From Thalassolituus maritimus (lineage in GTDB: Bacteria > Pseudomonadota > Gammaproteobacteria > Pseudomonadales > Oceanobacteraceae): DNA of 64,000 bases. Of this stretch, positions 17,753 to 26,534 are shown in pieces; within the stretch, counting starts at the first letter, position 1, and every line of letters begins with the position of its first letter. The DNA lies in NCBI GenBank assembly GCA_913019975.1, contig CAJWBH010000001.1:310001-374000 (forward strand), written 5' to 3'. The translations under genes were made by a program, and so were the position numbers. The notes under the pieces were generated by a model that worked only from the letters and a program-made list of their open reading frames with translations, was not told the DNA's origin and did not search any database.

Positions 17753-18247
17753 TCAGGCCACAGCGTCACTGGATTCAACCAGTTCTTCATAGCGTTGCAC
17801 GAAGTCCTGTACGCTCAGGTCGTCACGGGTGTGATAACAGTTTTTCCAGAGCGTTGCCAGATGCACCACACTGGCGCCACGGGGCAGGGTGAACTGAGGG
17901 TGGCGAACGTAGGCGAGCCAGGTAACAGCGGTCGCATAGGCGAGGTTTGTTGTTAGTTCAGCGTGCGGGTTCTCCAGGAATTCCCGTTGGCTGGCAATGC
18001 CTCGCACTTTACTGGCCAGTTCTGGCCGATCTGCAAGATAGTCATCCCAGATATGCCGGTGCGTCAGGCCATGCAGCCGGTAAATACCCGAGGTGCGTTG
18101 CCCCTCTGTTTTCAGGAATGAGCCCAGCTCAGACTCAATGGCTGCAGTACCCAGCAGTAAAAGCTCTGCGTCGGCACTGTTAGCGTCCAGTTTCTGCAGT
18201 GTTGGACGAATAACGTACGTCCGGAAATCATCAGCATCTATACCCAT
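17753..18247 (-). CDS. Phage-like hypothetical protein, possible transglycosylase-like fold
   Basis: 164 residues from ATG 18247, which has GGAG eight bases upstream; a longer frame adds sixteen doubtful residues. The opening DFRTYVIRPTL and the motif LLLGTAAIESELG, followed by SGIYRLHGLTHRHIWDDYL, resemble short phage proteins with an ESxLG-type catalytic Glu as in lytic transglycosylases. That reading is tentative. It is a lone gene beside ttcA with no other phage genes. Confidence 0.6.
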   Translation of the reverse strand: MGIDADDFRTYVIRPTLQKLDANSADAELLLLGTAAIESELGSFLKTEGQRTSGIYRLHGLTHRHIWDDYLADRPELASKVRGIASQREFLENPHAELTTNLAYATAVTWLAYVRHPQFTLPRGASVVHLATLWKNCYHTRDDLSVQDFVQRYEELVESSDAVA

Positions 18248-18443
18248 CAGAAACTCCAGAGGGTGTAATTTTGGCAGTCTCAATATCAGGAGCAATAAGC
18301 GTACCTGAATAACTGCCGGTACAGGCAGCGCCTGTTATCAGATGTTTACTCAATAGTACTGCCCAGTACGTGAAGCATAGTGATGCAGGTCTCAGGGGGA
18401 AGCAAATATTTGCGCACTGTGACCAATGTCTGATATAGCGAGC

Positions 18444-18475
18444 GAAAAGAGGATGAGCACGGTCCGTGTGCTCAT
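18444..18475 (-). terminator. Candidate terminator after fnr
   Basis: Stem ATGAGCAC (18453-18460) with GTGCTCAT (18468-18475), then a modest T-rich stretch on the minus strand (CTCTTTTCG). It follows the fnr stop by about 26 bp. The rest of the 250-bp gap to the next gene shows nothing else I can name. Confidence 0.5.
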
Positions 18476-18501
18476 TAGGATGCTAAAAGCCAAAATTTAA
18501 A

Positions 18502-19266
18502 TCAGCTTTCTGCCTGATGCAGACACTCATCGTTGGCGCGTGTCAGGCCCGCGAGATCATACAGGGTGTCGCTGTCTTTCAGGATAATCTCTTTGCCCTG
18601 TGTTTCGATCAGTTCATTTTTCTGGAAGCGTGTGAACACTCGGCTGATGGTTTCTACCGCCAGGCCCAGGTAGTTACTGATGTCGACACGTGACATTGGC
18701 AGGCGGAAGTGAGTCGCTGAGAAACCACGACGCTGATAACGTTGCGAAATATCTAGTAGGAAAGAGGCAACACGTTCTTCTGCATTCTTCTTGCTGAGAA
18801 GCAGCATCATGTTCTGATCGTGCCGGATTTCAGTGCCCATGGTGGTCATCAGCTGACGACGCAAATCAGGTAGCTCATCCGCCAGTTGTTCAAGCTGCTG
18901 CAACGGAATTTCACATACTGTTGTGGTTTCGAGGGCTTTTGCCGTCAGCGGATACGTGCCTGCGTTGTAGCCAGACAATCCGATCAGCTCGCTGGCCAGG
19001 TGAAAACCTGTGATCTGCTCTTCGCCGTTACTTGCCAGGGTGTAGGTCTTCAGTGCACCCGTACGAACCGCGAATACAGACTGAAATTCTGTACCTTGCT
19101 GAAACAGCAGTTGGCCTTTCTGGATCGGGCGACCACGACGGATGATGTCGTCCAGACGTTCCATATCGCTTTCAGTCAGGGAAAGTGGCAGACACAGAGC
19201 ATTCAGTGAGCAGGTCTGACAATGAGGCTGTGCTCCACGCATAGGAGCATTAACTGACGTTTTCAT
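18502..19266 (-). CDS. fnr: Oxygen-responsive regulator Fnr/Anr
   Basis: 254 residues from ATG 19266 (a TTG two codons upstream is less likely). The [4Fe-4S] ligands are Cys16, Cys19 and Cys25 plus Cys118, with exactly the spacing of E. coli FNR (20, 23, 29, 122). The cNMP-like beta roll is followed by a Crp-type helix-turn-helix, SRVDISNYLGLAVETISRVF. It ends the ccoHIS-tauE row and probably controls the cbb3 genes beside it, as in related organisms. Confidence 0.93.
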   Translation of the reverse strand: MKTSVNAPMRGAQPHCQTCSLNALCLPLSLTESDMERLDDIIRRGRPIQKGQLLFQQGTEFQSVFAVRTGALKTYTLASNGEEQITGFHLASELIGLSGYNAGTYPLTAKALETTTVCEIPLQQLEQLADELPDLRRQLMTTMGTEIRHDQNMMLLLSKKNAEERVASFLLDISQRYQRRGFSATHFRLPMSRVDISNYLGLAVETISRVFTRFQKNELIETQGKEIILKDSDTLYDLAGLTRANDECLHQAES

Positions 19267-19294
19267 AGGCAAGAACGATCTCTAATACTTTAGA

Positions 19295-19972
19295 TCAAGC
19301 GGCTGCGAACATGGCTGGTTGCCACACGGAGGCCAAAGTCCAGCAACCATAACCGATCAATAATAGGCCCGCAATATTTCGCGCCCACTGATGCCGAATA
19401 ATATTCATCACGGATGCCGAGGCCAGCCCAGCGGATAAAATAGCGGGAAAGGTTCCGAGACCAAAAACAAACATGGTCAGGGCGCCCATCGCAGGCTGAC
19501 CGTTAGCTGCTACCCAGCTCAGGGTGCTGTATATGAGCCCACACGGCAACCATCCCCACAACATGCCGAGAAGCCACTGGCTGGCTGGGTCTGAACGGCC
19601 CAGTCGTTTCTGGGCGTGGGGTTGAATTCTGCGCCAGAACAGTTGGCCAATTTGCTCAATGCGGGTGAGCCACAGTGCCCAGCGCGCGACGTAGAGACCC
19701 ATTAATATGAGCATAACGCCTGCGATTGAACGTAGTGTGATCATCAGAGCTTCGTGCAGGCTCGACAGCCAAAGTCCGAGACTGCCAACAATCAGGCCTG
19801 CAAGGGTATAGCTGGTAATGCGGCCAAAATTGAACAGCAGTGAAGCCCGGACTCTGTGCTGGGTGTCCAGCTGTCCTGCTGCCGCGGCAACTCCACCACA
19901 CATAACCAGGCAGTGGCTAGCACCAAATAAGCCAAGTAGCAGGGCGGTAAGGAGGGATAAGGGTTCAGTCAT
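19295..19972 (-). CDS. TauE/SafE-like membrane protein of the cbb3 cluster
   Basis: 225 residues, six or so transmembrane helices, starting at an ATG that overlaps the ccoS stop by 8 bp; the longer frame to 20029 only reads ccoS DNA. FGASHCLVMCGG near the N-terminus is the hallmark of the sulfite-exporter-like/DsbD-like proteins found between ccoS and fnr. The Cys pair suggests metal or thiol handling in oxidase assembly; the substrate is unproven. Confidence 0.85.
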   Translation of the reverse strand: MTEPLSLLTALLLGLFGASHCLVMCGGVAAAAGQLDTQHRVRASLLFNFGRITSYTLAGLIVGSLGLWLSSLHEALMITLRSIAGVMLILMGLYVARWALWLTRIEQIGQLFWRRIQPHAQKRLGRSDPASQWLLGMLWGWLPCGLIYSTLSWVAANGQPAMGALTMFVFGLGTFPAILSAGLASASVMNIIRHQWARNIAGLLLIGYGCWTLASVWQPAMFAAA

Positions 19973-20198
19973 TCTTGGATTTTTTGGGTTCGCCGTCTGA
20001 CTCTGAATCCGCGTCTGAATTGGTCTCAACGCTATCTTCGCGGCGCTCGTTCAGGTACTCATCATCATCGAACAGAATCTTGTGCGCGGGCGAATCCAGG
20101 TCATCAAACTGGCCGCCTTTCACAGCCCAGAAAAAGATGGCAACTGCAATGGCGAGCAGGGCAATCGACAGGGGAACCAGTACGTAAATAATATCCAT
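19965..20198 (-). CDS. ccoS: cbb3 oxidase maturation protein CcoS
   Basis: 77 residues: one N-terminal transmembrane helix followed by FFWAVKGGQFDDLDSPAHKIL, the CcoS signature (quoted in part), and an acidic tail. Needed for cofactor insertion into the oxidase. It lies 2 bp after ccoI and overlaps the TauE-like gene. Confidence 0.92.
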   Translation of the reverse strand: MDIIYVLVPLSIALLAIAVAIFFWAVKGGQFDDLDSPAHKILFDDDEYLNERREDSVETNSDADSESDGEPKKSKND

Positions 20199-20200
20199 GG

Positions 20201-22642
20201 TCAGCTCTCAGCAGTAAGTGCAGGTGGGCGACGGGTCAGTCGCAGAGCATTCAGAACGACAAGTAGTGAGCTGAATGACATGCCAATGGCCGCGGCCCAG
20301 GGCGGAACCAGACCGGCCGCCGCAAGTGGTAACGCGATCAGGTTGTATAGTAACGCCCAACCGATGTTCTGACGAATGACATTGCGGGTTTTATGGGAGA
20401 CTGATAACGCATCAGCAATGACTTCAAGGCGGCCATTGGTCAGTAGGGTATCTGCGTTGGTTTTCGCAAGATCTGTAGCTTCATTCACGGCCAGCGAGAC
20501 ATCCGCGCCCGCAAGTACCGGAACATCATTAATACCATCTCCTACCATAAGAACAGTATCGCCCTTTTGTTGCCACTCGCGCACGATGGCAAGCTTATCT
20601 TCCGGGCTGAGGCCATTGCGGACATCGGTAATGCCGAGTTCATCAGCAACGAGGGTCGCAGATCGAGACGGGTCGCCGGTGAGCAGGGCGACTTCAATAC
20701 CACGGGCTTTCAGTGTCTCGACCAACGGAGACGCACTGCGGCGTACTGTGTCATTGAGGAGAAACCAGGCCAACGGCTGATTATCATCGGCAAGCAATAA
20801 CCACTGCCCTGATGCGCTCTCGGGCGGCAGAATTCCCTCCGGCCAGACGAAATCCGGGCGACCAAAACGGAATCTGTAGCCATTAACCTGACCACTGACG
20901 CCCTGACTCGGGTGGTGCTGAATATCTTCGGTAGGTAGCACCGGGTAGTGGCGAAACGCCTTAGCAATCGGGTGGCTGGCATGTTGTTCAAGCGATGCGA
21001 CTACTGAGGCCAGAGTATCCTGATCCAGCTCCATCTTGTTGTCTGTACCGCCCGCAACAGGGCGGATTTCTGTCAGAGTCAGGTGCCCTAGCGTCAGGGT
21101 GCCGGTTTTGTCGAACACTACACGGTTCACTGACTGCAGAGTTTCCAGAACATGGCCTTTACTGATTAATAAGCCGCGTTCGCGCAGCGCCGTTGTTGCC
21201 GCTGTCAGAGTGGTTGGTGTAGCAAGTGACAGGGCACATGGGCAGGTAACGACGAGAACAGAGAGAGCGATAAAGAAGGCATGGTCGTTGCCCTGAAACA
21301 TCCAGTAGCTGAACACCGACGCGGAGATAATCAGAACCGCGGCAACGAACCGACTGGCAATGCTGTCGGCAATAAGAGCGACTTTGGGCTTTTCCTGTTG
21401 CGCGCGATCCATCAGGCGAACGATGGTCGATAGCTGCGCATCGGCGCCGGTGGCCGTAACTTCCATCACGAGTGGGCTTTCGACGTTCATGGTGCCGCCG
21501 ATCAGTGTGTCACCGGCTTGCTTGTTCAGTGGCATGTATTCGCCCGTCAGTGCCGATTCATCGACGGTGCTCTGTCCTTCAATCACAACGCCATCCGCAG
21601 GGACTGGGTACCCGGGTTTCAATAACAAACGGTCGCCGGTTGAAATGTCACCTGCGGCGATGATTTCTTCACCGTCCTGCGTTTGTTTCAGCGCTACATT
21701 CGGCAGAAGTGTCATCAGATTGTTGCCCGCTTTGCCCATTCGATGGCGGGCGCGCATTTCCAGAAAACGCCCAAGCAGCAGCAGGAAAGTGAACATACAG
21801 ACGGAGTCAAAATAAACTTCGATGCCCTGGTTGAACGTGCTCCAGATACTGGCGCAGAAAGCGAGAATAATTGCCAGTGACACAGGTACATCCATGGTCA
21901 GATGGCGTGTCTTCAAATCGCGTATTGCCGCATCAAAGAACGGTCGGGCGCTGTATAACACGACCGGTAAGGTCAGAATCATCGAAGCGAAGCGCATAAA
22001 GACTTCGTACTGTTCGGCCATGCCGGCATACAGGGGCACCGCAAGCATCATTACCTGCATCATGCCGATACCGGCGACAGCGAGGCGCCGGATCGCTTTC
22101 TTGCCCTCGCGCTCGCGCTGCGCGTCGTCTTCTGTTGATGAAAACGGCGCGGCTTTGTAGCCGAGGCGGTAGATGGCTTCGAATATCTGGGAGAGCGCTA
22201 TGTCGGTGTTATTCCACGCGACGACGAGGCGGTGGTTCGAGAGATTCAGCGTCGCCCGTTCGACGCCCTTCAGTTGATTAATTCTGTGCTCAATCAACCA
22301 GGCACAGGCGGCACAACTGATTCCGTCGATAATCAGTGTCGCTTCTTTCTCCTCTCCCTGCGTCGCAACAAACTGCTTCTGCAAGGCTTCGCTGTCATAC
22401 AGACTGAGAGACTCGCGAGCGGTCAGGACCTCGTCGTCTTCGTTCGCAGGCGATATCTGTGGAAGTTCTGTGCGGTGACGGTAGTAATCTTTGAGACCAG
22501 AAGCAACGATGGTTTCGGCCACGGCTTTGCAGCCTGGGCAGCACATGGGTTCTTCTTTGCCATCGATGATGGCCGTCCACTGCTGGCCTGCTTTCAGCGG
22601 TTCACCGCAGTGAAAGCAGGGCGTACGGAGGGTTTGCGTCAT
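20201..22642 (-). CDS. ccoI: Copper-exporting P1B ATPase CcoI
   Basis: 813 residues. Supplies copper for cbb3 oxidase assembly. N-terminal cysteine pairs CFHCGEP and CCPGC, a heavy-metal domain with GISCAACAW, the transmembrane CPCALSLATP motif, the phosphorylated Asp in DKTGTLT and the VGDGINDVP hinge are all present. The Cys-rich N-terminus is typical of CcoI/FixI rather than CopA. The stop overlaps nothing, but its start overlaps the ccoH stop (ATGA). Confidence 0.94.
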   Translation of the reverse strand: MTQTLRTPCFHCGEPLKAGQQWTAIIDGKEEPMCCPGCKAVAETIVASGLKDYYRHRTELPQISPANEDDEVLTARESLSLYDSEALQKQFVATQGEEKEATLIIDGISCAACAWLIEHRINQLKGVERATLNLSNHRLVVAWNNTDIALSQIFEAIYRLGYKAAPFSSTEDDAQREREGKKAIRRLAVAGIGMMQVMMLAVPLYAGMAEQYEVFMRFASMILTLPVVLYSARPFFDAAIRDLKTRHLTMDVPVSLAIILAFCASIWSTFNQGIEVYFDSVCMFTFLLLLGRFLEMRARHRMGKAGNNLMTLLPNVALKQTQDGEEIIAAGDISTGDRLLLKPGYPVPADGVVIEGQSTVDESALTGEYMPLNKQAGDTLIGGTMNVESPLVMEVTATGADAQLSTIVRLMDRAQQEKPKVALIADSIASRFVAAVLIISASVFSYWMFQGNDHAFFIALSVLVVTCPCALSLATPTTLTAATTALRERGLLISKGHVLETLQSVNRVVFDKTGTLTLGHLTLTEIRPVAGGTDNKMELDQDTLASVVASLEQHASHPIAKAFRHYPVLPTEDIQHHPSQGVSGQVNGYRFRFGRPDFVWPEGILPPESASGQWLLLADDNQPLAWFLLNDTVRRSASPLVETLKARGIEVALLTGDPSRSATLVADELGITDVRNGLSPEDKLAIVREWQQKGDTVLMVGDGINDVPVLAGADVSLAVNEATDLAKTNADTLLTNGRLEVIADALSVSHKTRNVIRQNIGWALLYNLIALPLAAAGLVPPWAAAIGMSFSSLLVVLNALRLTRRPPALTAES

Positions 22643-23133
22643 TGAGTGACTGTCTGAATCTTCTTACCGTTTTCGATGACTGTACGCGCTGTAACGCGCC
22701 ACTCCTGATCCGGGCTCGTCAGCCAGATAACGCGCTTCTGCGGCAGCTCCAGCTCATTGGCGGCAACGTACTGACCACCCGGAGTACGCTGCAGAAACAG
22801 AGTAAGGTCACGATCTTCTAGTGTCGGGTGAATCAACTGAAGCTGCAGAGAGCCAGGGTCTTCATCGGCAATGGAGGTCGCGTTTACGATGATTTCGTCT
22901 TCGGTGAAGGTCAGGTCTGCCTGAACATTGAGGCGGCGGGCGCCCTCATGAAACCGCAGATCCTGCGTATAGCTCATGCCGTCCTTGTAGTAACTGTTGC
23001 TCACGAGCGAGTCTTTGGTGTCGAGTGCGAGTGACAACATGATGAAGCCCCATACTACAGCGGCGAGCGGTACGCCGATGACAAGCAGCATCATGGGTTC
23101 TTTGTACCAAGGGGTCGTCTTTTCGCTAGTCAT
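22639..23133 (-). CDS. ccoH: cbb3 oxidase assembly protein CcoH/FixH
   Basis: 164 residues from ATG 23133; the TTG-initiated longer frame runs through a terminator. One N-terminal transmembrane helix (about 15-37) with PWYKEPMML before it, then a periplasmic FixH domain containing NSYYKDG. It overlaps ccoI by 4 bp and probably forms a complex with it. Confidence 0.9.
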   Translation of the reverse strand: MTSEKTTPWYKEPMMLLVIGVPLAAVVWGFIMLSLALDTKDSLVSNSYYKDGMSYTQDLRFHEGARRLNVQADLTFTEDEIIVNATSIADEDPGSLQLQLIHPTLEDRDLTLFLQRTPGGQYVAANELELPQKRVIWLTSPDQEWRVTARTVIENGKKIQTVTQ

Positions 23134-23149
23134 GCAAGGTATCCAGGGG

Positions 23150-23188
23150 AAAAATGAAAAATCGCCCAAGTGTAACTACTTGGGCGAT
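23150..23188 (-). terminator. Intrinsic terminator between ccoG and ccoH
   Basis: A perfect 10-bp stem, ATCGCCCAAG (23161-23170) with CTTGGGCGAT (23179-23188), 8-nt loop, followed on the minus strand by TTTTTCATTTTTC. It separates ccoG from ccoHIS transcripts, so the downstream genes need read-through or a promoter close to ccoH. Confidence 0.85.
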
Positions 23189-23227
23189 AGGGCTCCAGTG
23201 CTACTGTGTCAGGAAGTTATATGACGT

Positions 23228-24667
23228 TCAGATCGCTCTTGGTGCGATAAAACGGCTTTCTTCCCGGGTCACTTCTTCACCGGTATCTTTGTTGACGATG
23301 ACGAACTCAATGTCTGTTTTACTGGCCGAGGTTTTCACCTCATCCGGGTCGATTTCAAGGTTGATGGTGGTCTCTTTCAGCTCATTAACGCTGAGTTGAT
23401 ACTCAGTGTCGCCAAGCAGTCTGATTCCATCAAGACCATCGACGCTCAGGACATAGGTGTGCTCCTCCTGAGACATATTCATCATCTTCAGGGTATAGGC
23501 ATTCTGAATCGTATCATTCACCGTGACCTGATAGAGGCGACCACGGTCGCGCTCGATATCCAGCTCAAACGGTGTGCGGTCGAGGATGGCATAGCCCAGG
23601 CCACCCATCATCAGAACCATGGCACCGGCGTAGCCAAACAGGCGAGGGCGAAGAATATGGGTTTTCTTGCCTTCAAGCTCGTTCTCTGTGGTGTAGCGGA
23701 TCAGACCTCTAGGCTTATCGAGCTTTTCCATGATGTCATCACAGGCGTCGATACAAAGCGCACAGCCAATGCACTGGTATTGCAGGCCATCGCGGATATC
23801 AATGCCGGTTGGACATACCTGAACACACATTGAGCAGTCGACACAGTCGCCGAGTTGTTGTGTGTCGCCATCTGCTTTCGCTTTTTTGCTGCGTTTGCCA
23901 CGAGGTTCGCCACGGTTGTAATCGTAAGATACGGCGAGGGTGTCGTTATCGTACATAACCGACTGGAAGCGGGCGTATGGGCACATATAGATGCAGACCT
24001 GCTCGCGCATCCAGCCAGCGTTCAGGTAAGTAGCAACCGTAAAGAAACCGATCCAGAAGATGGCCCAGGCACCGACGTCTCCAAAGGTGAAAATATCGAC
24101 AACCAGCTCGCGAATCGGAGTGAAGTAACCAACGAAGGTGACACCCGTCCAAAAAGCAACAATGAGCCAGGCGATGTGCTTAATGCCCTTTTTACGCAGT
24201 TTCTCTGCCGACATCGGCGCTTTATCCAGCTTCATTCGCTGGTTGCGGGTACCTTCAGCGCGTTCTTCGATCCACATAAAAATAAACGACCACGCCGACT
24301 GCGGGCAGGTGTAGCCGCACCAGATCCGCCCCGCAAAATTGGTAATCGTAAACAGACCGAAAGCACAGATGATCAGCGCCCAGGACAGCAGCATGAAATC
24401 CTGAGGCCAGAAAGTGACGTTGAATATATGGAACTGACGTGCCGGAAGATCAAACAGCACCGCCTGACGGTCACCGATATTGATCCAGGCCGTACCAAAG
24501 TAACCTAACATCAATGCCCACAGAGACCAGGTACGCAGCTTCTGAAAGAAGCCTTCAACTTCGCGGACGTAGATCTTTTCGCGCTTTTGGTACAGGTTGA
24601 CGGTGTCTGAGGCTTTGTCAGATTTTTTGCTGGGTGGGGTGACGTCTTTGACCGGGATTTTACTCAT
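23228..24667 (-). CDS. ccoG: cbb3 maturation ferredoxin-like protein CcoG (FixG/RdxA)
   Basis: 479 residues. Five or so transmembrane helices in the first half with GYTCPQSAW, then two [4Fe-4S] clusters in CVDCSMCVQVCP and CIGCALCIDACD, then a transmembrane helix and an Ig-like periplasmic C-terminal domain. CcoG reduces copper(II) during oxidase assembly. It has its own promoter candidate and is flanked on both sides by terminators. Confidence 0.94.
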   Translation of the reverse strand: MSKIPVKDVTPPSKKSDKASDTVNLYQKREKIYVREVEGFFQKLRTWSLWALMLGYFGTAWINIGDRQAVLFDLPARQFHIFNVTFWPQDFMLLSWALIICAFGLFTITNFAGRIWCGYTCPQSAWSFIFMWIEERAEGTRNQRMKLDKAPMSAEKLRKKGIKHIAWLIVAFWTGVTFVGYFTPIRELVVDIFTFGDVGAWAIFWIGFFTVATYLNAGWMREQVCIYMCPYARFQSVMYDNDTLAVSYDYNRGEPRGKRSKKAKADGDTQQLGDCVDCSMCVQVCPTGIDIRDGLQYQCIGCALCIDACDDIMEKLDKPRGLIRYTTENELEGKKTHILRPRLFGYAGAMVLMMGGLGYAILDRTPFELDIERDRGRLYQVTVNDTIQNAYTLKMMNMSQEEHTYVLSVDGLDGIRLLGDTEYQLSVNELKETTINLEIDPDEVKTSASKTDIEFVIVNKDTGEEVTREESRFIAPRAI

Positions 24668-24713
24668 AACTACTGATCACCTTGTCTTTAGAAAACTCTT
24701 ATATAACGAGTTG

Positions 24714-24719
24714 ATTATA
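24714..24719 (-). promoter_or_regulatory. Candidate -10 element for ccoG
   Basis: On the minus strand a consensus TATAAT lies about 47 bp before the ccoG ATG and just after the ccoP terminator. The matching -35 (TCCCGA) is poor, so an activator may be needed. A 6-bp inverted repeat ATATAA/TTATAT surrounds it. Confidence 0.4.
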
Positions 24720-24743
24720 TAGTTTTTGGTCGTTGGTCGGGAT

Positions 24744-24772
24744 AAAAAAAGCGGCCCGTGGGCCGCTTTTTC
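24744..24772 (-). terminator. Terminator after ccoNOQP
   Basis: GCGGCCC (24751-24757) and GGGCCGC (24760-24766) form a tight stem extended by A/T pairs, with a T7 run on the minus strand; the plus strand also ends in T5, so it would work both ways. It closes the ccoNOQP transcript about 50 bp after ccoP. Confidence 0.9.
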
Positions 24773-24818
24773 TTGTTTCCTTGCTCTAGCTCAAGAGGGG
24801 AGCGGAGCCCCCGCTTGA

Positions 24819-25733
24819 TTACTTGTCTTGCGACAGAGAGTAGACGTACGCAGACAGAACGTGAACTTTCTCTTCGCCGAGGATCTCAGCCTGAGCTGGC
24901 ATTCTGCCGGCACGACCGTAGCGGAGAGTAGTCTCGATCTGCTTGGTAGAACCACCATAGAGCCAGATTTCATCAGTCAGGTTAGGTGCACCAACGAGTT
25001 GGTTACCTTTACCGTCTGCACCGTGACAAGCAACACACAGCATGTCGTACTGTGGCTTGGCTTTCGCAGCAGCGTCTGCATCGTGCTCAAGACCTGACAG
25101 GCTACGGACGTACTGAGCCATGTCTTTGGTGCCTTGCTCACCCAGAGCGGCTTCCCATGCAGGCATCGCCGCCTGACGACCATACATAATGGTCTGTTTG
25201 ATCTGAGCTGGCTCGCCACCGTACAGCCAATCGTGGTCTGTCAGGTTAGGGAAGCCCTGTGCACCCATAGCGTTAGAGCCGTGGCATACCGCGCAGTAAC
25301 TCTTGAACAGGCGACCACCGGTCTGCATCGCTTCTTCGTTCTGAGCAAGCTCAGCGATTGGCGTAGCAAGGTAGCCAGCATACAGAGGAGCGATCTTCTC
25401 ATCGAACGCCTGAACTTCGGCTTTCCACTGGTTGGTCTGTGTCCAGGTAACGTCTTCGCCGTCAACTTTAACGGTACCGAAACCGTCGAAGTTAGCCAGG
25501 CCATAGATACCGATGTAACCGAAACCGAATACGATGGTTGCCCAGAACATACCTACCCACCAACGTGGCAGTGGGTTGTCCAGTTCTTCGATACCGTCGT
25601 ATGAGTGGCCGGTAGTTTCGTCTGTTTCTTCTTTCTTCTGACCTTTACTGGTGTAAACGATCAGGATACCGCAGGCAATCATGGACCCGATGACAATCGC
25701 CTGGACCCAGAAACTCCAAAATGAGCTCAACAT
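24819..25733 (-). CDS. ccoP: cbb3 oxidase diheme cytochrome c subunit CcoP
   Basis: 304 residues. Two transmembrane segments (about 8-28 and 59-80) then two cytochrome c domains with CAVCH (147-151) and CVACH (233-237). Passes electrons from soluble cytochromes to CcoO/CcoN. Two N-terminal membrane helices are typical of the longer CcoP type. It is 2 bp after ccoQ. Confidence 0.95.
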   Translation of the reverse strand: MLSSFWSFWVQAIVIGSMIACGILIVYTSKGQKKEETDETTGHSYDGIEELDNPLPRWWVGMFWATIVFGFGYIGIYGLANFDGFGTVKVDGEDVTWTQTNQWKAEVQAFDEKIAPLYAGYLATPIAELAQNEEAMQTGGRLFKSYCAVCHGSNAMGAQGFPNLTDHDWLYGGEPAQIKQTIMYGRQAAMPAWEAALGEQGTKDMAQYVRSLSGLEHDADAAAKAKPQYDMLCVACHGADGKGNQLVGAPNLTDEIWLYGGSTKQIETTLRYGRAGRMPAQAEILGEEKVHVLSAYVYSLSQDK

Positions 25734-25735
25734 AA

Positions 25736-25912
25736 TTATTTACTCCGATCTTTATCGTCGTCCGCGGGCATTTCTGTGTTATCCCGGAAAGGGATATCGC
25801 CGTCATCCTTGAAGCGCTGCTTACGGCTGGAACCGTAAGCCCACCAGATGATGCCCATGAAAGCGATCAGAGCGAATACTGATCCAAGGCCGCGAACGTC
25901 GTTAATATCCAT
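25736..25912 (-). CDS. ccoQ: cbb3 oxidase small subunit CcoQ
   Basis: 58 residues from ATG 25912; a longer upstream frame only reads ccoO. One transmembrane helix (about 8-26, VFALIAFMGIIWWAYG) and an acidic tail. Stabilises the CcoNOP core. It starts 4 bp after the ccoO stop. Confidence 0.9.
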   Translation of the reverse strand: MDINDVRGLGSVFALIAFMGIIWWAYGSSRKQRFKDDGDIPFRDNTEMPADDDKDRSK

Positions 25913-25916
25913 AGGG

Positions 25917-26522
25917 TTACCGTTTAGTGACGACTGTGCCCAGCTGCTGCAGGTAAGCAACCAGAGCTTCGATTTCGGTGACACCGTCAACCGCGTCTTT
26001 TGCACCTTCAATGTCTTCGTCTGTGTACGGTACGCCGACCATACGCAGAGCTTTCAGCTTGTTAGGTGTATCACGACCGTCAACCTTGTCTTCAAACAGC
26101 CATGGGTAAGATGGCATTACAGACTCAGGTACAACGTCACGCGGGTTGTACAGGTGTGCACGGTGCCACTCATCAGAGTAACGACCACCCACACGGGCCA
26201 GATCAGGACCAGTACGCTTAGAACCCCACAGGAATGGGTGCTCGTAAACGTGTTCACCTGAGGTAGACGGAGGACCATAACGCTCAGTTTCCGCGCGGAA
26301 CGGACGAACCATCTGGGTGTGACATACCGCGCAACCTTCACGCATGTAGATGTCACGACCTTCAACCTGAAGTGCAGTCAGCGGCTTCAGGCCTTCAGCA
26401 GGTTGTTGAGTGTTCTTATCAAAGAAGAGTGGAACAATCTCAGCGAGCCCCGCCCAGCTCAGAGCGATAACAATCATTACCACCATGAGTGGTAAGTTCT
26501 TTTCAATAGTTTCGTGCTTCAT
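25917..26522 (-). CDS. ccoO: cbb3 oxidase monoheme cytochrome c subunit CcoO
   Basis: 201 residues. One N-terminal transmembrane helix, then a cytochrome c domain with CAVCH (64-68) and the conserved QMVRPFRAE after it; the distal Met is in [10 protein letters not shown]. Length is normal. It follows ccoN by 12 bp. Confidence 0.95.
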   Translation of the reverse strand: MKHETIEKNLPLMVVMIVIALSWAGLAEIVPLFFDKNTQQPAEGLKPLTALQVEGRDIYMREGCAVCHTQMVRPFRAETERYGPPSTSGEHVYEHPFLWGSKRTGPDLARVGGRYSDEWHRAHLYNPRDVVPESVMPSYPWLFEDKVDGRDTPNKLKALRMVGVPYTDEDIEGAKDAVDGVTEIEALVAYLQQLGTVVTKR

Positions 26523-26534
26523 TTACCAAACTCC

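Noticed and set aside
18296-18500. CAATATTTG-like and inverted A/T motifs in the gap before the 164-residue gene
   Set aside because: No consensus promoter or site strong enough to report besides the fnr terminator.
24698-24725. Possible FNR site overlapping the ccoG promoter
   Set aside because: One TTGAT half is present, but the partner half does not match ATCAA.
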